From contig JBBRYW010000015.1 of assembly GCA_038237235.1 (NCBI GenBank), positions 1 through 35,516 of the forward strand: a stretch of 35,516 bases of DNA, given 5' to 3'. The translations under genes and the position numbers were made by a program. Positions within the stretch are counted from its first letter, which is position 1; each line of letters starts with the position of its first letter. Origin of the DNA: JBBRYW01 sp038237235. Its GTDB lineage: Bacteria; Actinomycetota; Thermoleophilia; Gaiellales; Gaiellaceae. A model generated the notes under the pieces. It was not told the origin of the DNA, did not search any database, and was given only the letters and a program-made list of their open reading frames with translations. Shown here in pieces: positions 32,575-35,516 of the stretch.

Positions 32575-32955
32575 CGGACTTGCTCGTCACGACGTCCTCC
32601 AGGCGGGCGCCGTCGACGTTGATCAACTGCCGGTCAAGGACGCCTTTTGAGGAGCACCTCCTGGTGCGGACGAACGCGATCGAGCTCGCGCGTTTCGAGG
32701 GCTGGTACCCGGCCGGCGTGCAAAATGCTGCAGGTCAAGACGCGATTGGCGGATCGCCACGCGGCCCGGAGCGATCTCCTGGATCAGCTCCAGGAACAAA
32801 GACGGCACGGCCCGCGATCGAGGCGAGCGCACCGGTGACCGGCGGATAGTCGTCAGCGCCGAGACCGACGATCAGATCCTTGACCTTCCCAAGCCGCAGC
32901 CCGTTCGCGTCGCACAGATCCCCGCCCACGACGAGCGAGAGATGAGCACCTGAAC
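32575..32955 (-). pseudogene. Remnant of a PRC-barrel/MgtE N-terminal-type gene
   Basis: Segments in three frames give a PRC-barrel protein of the kind fused to MgtE N-terminal domains: GGDLCDANGLRLGKVKDLIV, ADDYPPVTGALASIAGR, then ELIQEIAPGRVAIRQSRLDL, QHFARRPG and LDRQLINVDGARLEDVVTSK. It ends there, before the MgtE repeat domain. Two shifts and a 3' truncation are visible. It is followed on the same strand by the CorA remnant, so a small metal-transport locus decayed here. Confidence 0.65.
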
Positions 32956-33016
32956 GGTAACGGCAGCGACGGCCATAGGCAAAGAGTAGGCGCAAGACGG
33001 CCTTGTGACCCTGGAT

Positions 33017-33712
33017 CTACTTGAAGATGTTCACAGCACGTGCCGTGACGAGCAGGATGCTCACTGTCGAAACAGTCGACTCCGAGAGCATCAGGAGTTT
33101 CGCCCAGCGGGTGAGCGGCATCGCGTCTGTGGGGCTGAAGGCGATCGAGTTAGTGAACGAGACGTAGATGTAGTCAACCAGGCGTGGATGCCAGGCAGGT
33201 TCCGCGAGCTGCGGGTTCTCCATCTGGGGGAACTGGAAGTCGGGCGGCGGCGGGTCCGGCTGGCGCCGTCGTACCGGGCCGCCGCGATCGAAGCCCCAAA
33301 ACCAGAGACCGTAGGCGATCACGTTGGTACCCCAGACTGTCATGCCTTTCAGCAGCAACTGGCCGCCGCTGTTCTCCTGGCCGCTGATCAACGACGCGAT
33401 CAGTGCAAGCAATGCGAAGGCGTTGTCGAGGCTGATCACTCCCAGCAGGATCAGCGCGACGTTGCGCCGATGGCCGAGTCGTTCGAGCAGACGCCGCGCC
33501 GAGTCCCATGCGAGCGCGACCAGCAGGATCGTCTCGGGCACGACCGCGATCGTCCACACCCACCAGGGAAGGCCCGATAGCTTCCAGTCGAGTTCGCGGC
33601 TGACGAGCGCGAGCGTCAATTGAAGGGCGATGACTACTGCGACAGCCGGCGCTGCCTCCCAGCGCGACTCGACCGTCTCTTCGGCCCTCGTCCGCAGCTC
33701 GTCTGCATCCAT
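33017..33712 (-). CDS. DUF1345-type integral membrane protein
   Basis: This 231-residue protein has about four hydrophobic segments: ~24-42, ~47-66, ~82-108 and ~205-228. The signature near the C-terminus, YIYVSFTNSIAFSPTDAMPL, resembles the DUF1345 and ion-channel-like pore region (TxxxFSPTD). The gene looks complete, ATG 33712 to the stop at 33017. No biochemical function is established for the family. The 249 bases between it and the divergent hydrolase gene hold a small dyad (AACAC...GTGTT near 33797-33812) but no gene. Confidence 0.75.
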   Translation of the reverse strand: MDADELRTRAEETVESRWEAAPAVAVVIALQLTLALVSRELDWKLSGLPWWVWTIAVVPETILLVALAWDSARRLLERLGHRRNVALILLGVISLDNAFALLALIASLISGQENSGGQLLLKGMTVWGTNVIAYGLWFWGFDRGGPVRRRQPDPPPPDFQFPQMENPQLAEPAWHPRLVDYIYVSFTNSIAFSPTDAMPLTRWAKLLMLSESTVSTVSILLVTARAVNIFK

Positions 33713-33961
33713 TTAGCCGATTCTGACCAGATGCGAGTCGCCGAGCCACCCCCACCCGCTCCAGCCGAGTACCCGCAGCAGCTCTGTCTGGATAACACGT
33801 CCCAGTGTTGTTCGCTTATCCCACTCCCAGACTCGGCCATCTTTATCCATGGTCAACACTGAAGAGCCTGCGGGTCAGGGGCTGAAGATCTCCTCTGAAC
33901 GGCTTGCCGCTGGTGCGCGTTCAGGACACGTTCAGACTCGCGGGCGCATCCTCGGCGGGTA

Positions 33962-35013
33962 ATGAGAAGCCACAACGCCCGTTCGCGCAAACTCGATCGC
34001 AGGCTCAGAAGACGGGCACTCACGACGGCACTCGTCGCCGCCTCCGCCGGCCTCGCGATCGCGACCTCCGCGGTGTTCCTGCTCAGCGCGCGGGCGGCGA
34101 CGCCGGTGAACGCGAGCGCGGCGAGGCAGCTGTCGCCGCTTCCGGGCTGGCGCAGCCGCAACTGGTCGGCGCTGACGGGCCGCGTTCGCCTCGTCCGGAG
34201 CTGGACGGTGCACTACCGCGCCCACAACGGTGCGCGCCGGATCGCGATCGTCGTTCTGCCGCGTTGGTACGGACCGCGAAATAACCCGCTGATCCCGCTC
34301 GTGATCTCTCCGCACGGGCGCGGGATCGAGCCGGGCGCCAATGCGCGGCTGTGGGGGAACATGCCGGCGCTGGGTCGCTTCGCTGTCGTGAACCCGGAGG
34401 GTCAAGGGAACTCGCAGGACGCCTATTCGTGGGGAGCCCCTGGACAGATCGCCGACCTCGCGCGCATGCCCCGCATCGCCCGCCAGGCGCTGCCCTGGCT
34501 GCGGATCGAGCCGCACCGGATCTACGCGATCGGCGGCAGCATGGGCGGCCAGGAGACGCTGCTGCTCGTCGCCGAGCACCCGCGCCTGCTCGCGGGCGCG
34601 ATCTCGTTCGACGCGCCCACCAACATGGCCGCCCGCTACAGGCCTTCCGGAGGCTCAAGTACGGCCTCGGCCTTCGGCGGCTCGCCAGGCTCGAGTTCGG
34701 AGGCGTCCCGCGCGCCCGGAGCGATGTCTGGGCCGACCGCAGCCCGATCTTCTACTCCCGGGAGCTCGCCTTCGCACGCGTGCCGCTGCAGATCTGGTGG
34801 AGCACGCGCGACCGGATCGTCGTCAACCAGGCGGGCGAGTCGGGCCTCCTGTACCGGGCGATCAAGCGGCTGAACCCCAACGCCCCGGTCGTGCAGTTCG
34901 TAGGCACGTGGAGGCACACCGCCGAGATGCGCGCGACCAGACAGATGCCGTTCGCCCTCGCGCGCATCGGCCTGGTCCAATTAGGTCGCGCCGCCACGAC
35001 TGCGCACAAATGA
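33962..35013 (+). pseudogene. Secreted alpha/beta-hydrolase gene with one frameshift
   Basis: From ATG 33962 the protein has a basic start, a hydrophobic signal segment (~20-45), and an alpha/beta-hydrolase fold: PLVISPHGRG (oxyanion loop), IYAIGGSMGGQETLL (nucleophile Ser) and AISFDAPTNMAARY. Near 34640 the frame shifts by one base, and the fold continues in the other frame: AFRRLKYGLGLRRLARLEFG, PLQIWWSTRDRIV with the acid region, and WRHTAEMRAT with the His, ending at 35013. The full protein would be ~350 residues with a complete triad. One missing base in CTACAGGCCTTCC explains the break, and a sequence error is possible. The next gene starts four bases before the stop, like a normal operon. 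Confidence 0.8.
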
Positions 35014-35516
35014 CTGCACTCACAGTCGAGCCACGGCGTCGCCGTGCGCTCCATCGCCTCCCGCTCTGGGCCCTCGTGGTGCTGCTCGTCGCCTCCTTCG
35101 TCCCGCTCGGCCTGCTTGGCACCGCTCGTTACCTGACCAACTTCTGGCTCTACCGCGGCTTTCCGCCGCCGAAGGACCCGGCCTTCGTCAAGAAGATCGG
35201 GGCAACCCAGACCATCTCCGTGGCGAGCCCCGCGCTCGGCGGGCGCAGTCAGGAGGTCATCGTCTACCTGCCGCCAGGCTACGCCGAGCATCCGGCCAGC
35301 CGGTATCCGGTCTTCTACCTGCTGCACGGGTTCCCCGGGCGCCCCAGCGCGTTCATGCTGACCGTGCGTGCCGGGGTGGTCGAGGACATCCTGCTCGCCC
35401 GGCGGAGGATCCAGCCGATGATCCTCGTGATGCCGTTCGGCTCGACGGGAACCTTCACCGACAAGGAGTGGGCAAACGGGGTGACGCCCGGGAACGGCTG
35501 GGAAACCTTCGTCGCC
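35010..35516 (+). CDS. Membrane-anchored esterase (antigen 85/esterase D-like), 3'-partial
   Basis: The ATG at 35010 overlaps the hydrolase stop (ATGA). The frame stays open to the window edge, giving 169 residues. A basic N-terminus (EPRRRRALHRL) and one hydrophobic helix (~18-40) suggest an anchor. The catalytic domain begins with QEVIVYLPPGYAEHP and YPVFYLLHGFPG, the strand and oxyanion loop of the putative esterase family that includes antigen 85 and Fes-like enzymes. The nucleophile Ser lies beyond the edge. Together with the preceding gene it forms a pair of exported ester hydrolases. Confidence 0.85.
   Translation, partial: MTALTVEPRRRRALHRLPLWALVVLLVASFVPLGLLGTARYLTNFWLYRGFPPPKDPAFVKKIGATQTISVASPALGGRSQEVIVYLPPGYAEHPASRYPVFYLLHGFPGRPSAFMLTVRAGVVEDILLARRRIQPMILVMPFGSTGTFTDKEWANGVTPGNGWETFVA

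Noticed and set aside
33634..33840. Small minus-strand frame upstream of the DUF1345-type gene
   Set aside because: It overlaps the real start of that gene and has no conserved features.
1..35516. tRNA, rRNA, CRISPR array, phage integrase or complete insertion sequence
   Set aside because: I looked for cloverleaf ends, regularly spaced repeats and transposase or integrase motifs and found none. The only mobile-element-like feature is the palindrome at 1219-1386.

Overview
The window is high-GC DNA with tightly packed genes, frequent GTG starts and 1-4 base start/stop overlaps. It carries actinobacterial-type families: NarL-type histidine kinases, an alpha/beta-hydrolase fused to a class III nucleotidyl cyclase, class III-like zinc alcohol dehydrogenases, and VapBC with a ribbon-helix-helix antitoxin. 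A soil-type actinobacterium, perhaps of the Thermoleophilia (Gaiellales/Solirubrobacterales), fits best. That placement is an inference from gene content, because no rRNA or tRNA gene is present.

Region by region: (1) 1-2.3 kb is a decayed stretch with a frameshifted isochorismatase-like gene, a multiply frameshifted PIN-domain gene, a ~168-bp imperfect palindrome, a small dimeric alpha/beta-barrel protein and the 3' end of an epimerase gene. (2) 2.4-7.7 kb (minus strand) encodes a three-domain rhodanese and four exported proteins. An orphan TRAP-type solute-binding lipoprotein ends in a domain that also forms the small secreted protein next to it. Three of these genes share an upstream element, and two copies contain a stem with one compensatory base-pair change. 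(3) 7.9-13.7 kb is a signalling block: a receiver-only regulator, a histidine kinase without its phospho-acceptor histidine, an intact kinase, a NarL/LuxR regulator and a hydrolase-cyclase fusion. (4) 13.9-18.8 kb is the metabolic centrepiece: two paralogous class III-like zinc alcohol dehydrogenases around a formaldehyde-activating enzyme (Fae) homologue and an enolase-superfamily dehydratase, then a YeiH/TauZ-type (UPF0324) exporter. (5) 18.9-24.6 kb holds a frameshifted VOC gene, an internally deleted Gfo/Idh/MocA gene, an intact M20 hydrolase, a divergent MFS/LysR pair and a vapBC module with a palindromic operator. (6) 24.6-30.7 kb alternates intact genes (quinone oxidoreductase, Gfo/Idh/MocA, SDR, PuuE-like deacetylase, HisC-like aminotransferase) with remnants of AraC, nitrilase, hydantoinase, carbamoylase and membrane-protein genes. 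(7) 31-35.5 kb has a GT4 glycosyltransferase, remnants of a PRC-barrel/MgtE-N gene and a CorA gene, a DUF1345-type membrane protein, a frameshifted secreted hydrolase and a partial membrane-anchored esterase.

The most interesting unit is the Fae/dehydratase/dehydrogenase/exporter cluster. It reads as an oxidative pathway that captures formaldehyde and possibly exports sulfite or another small anion. Second is the exported-protein cluster with the shared C-terminal domain and shared upstream element. About a dozen broken genes in 35 kb, lying between clean operons, suggest real gene decay more than random sequencing error. A few single-base frameshifts (isochorismatase, VOC, secreted hydrolase) could still be sequencing artefacts.
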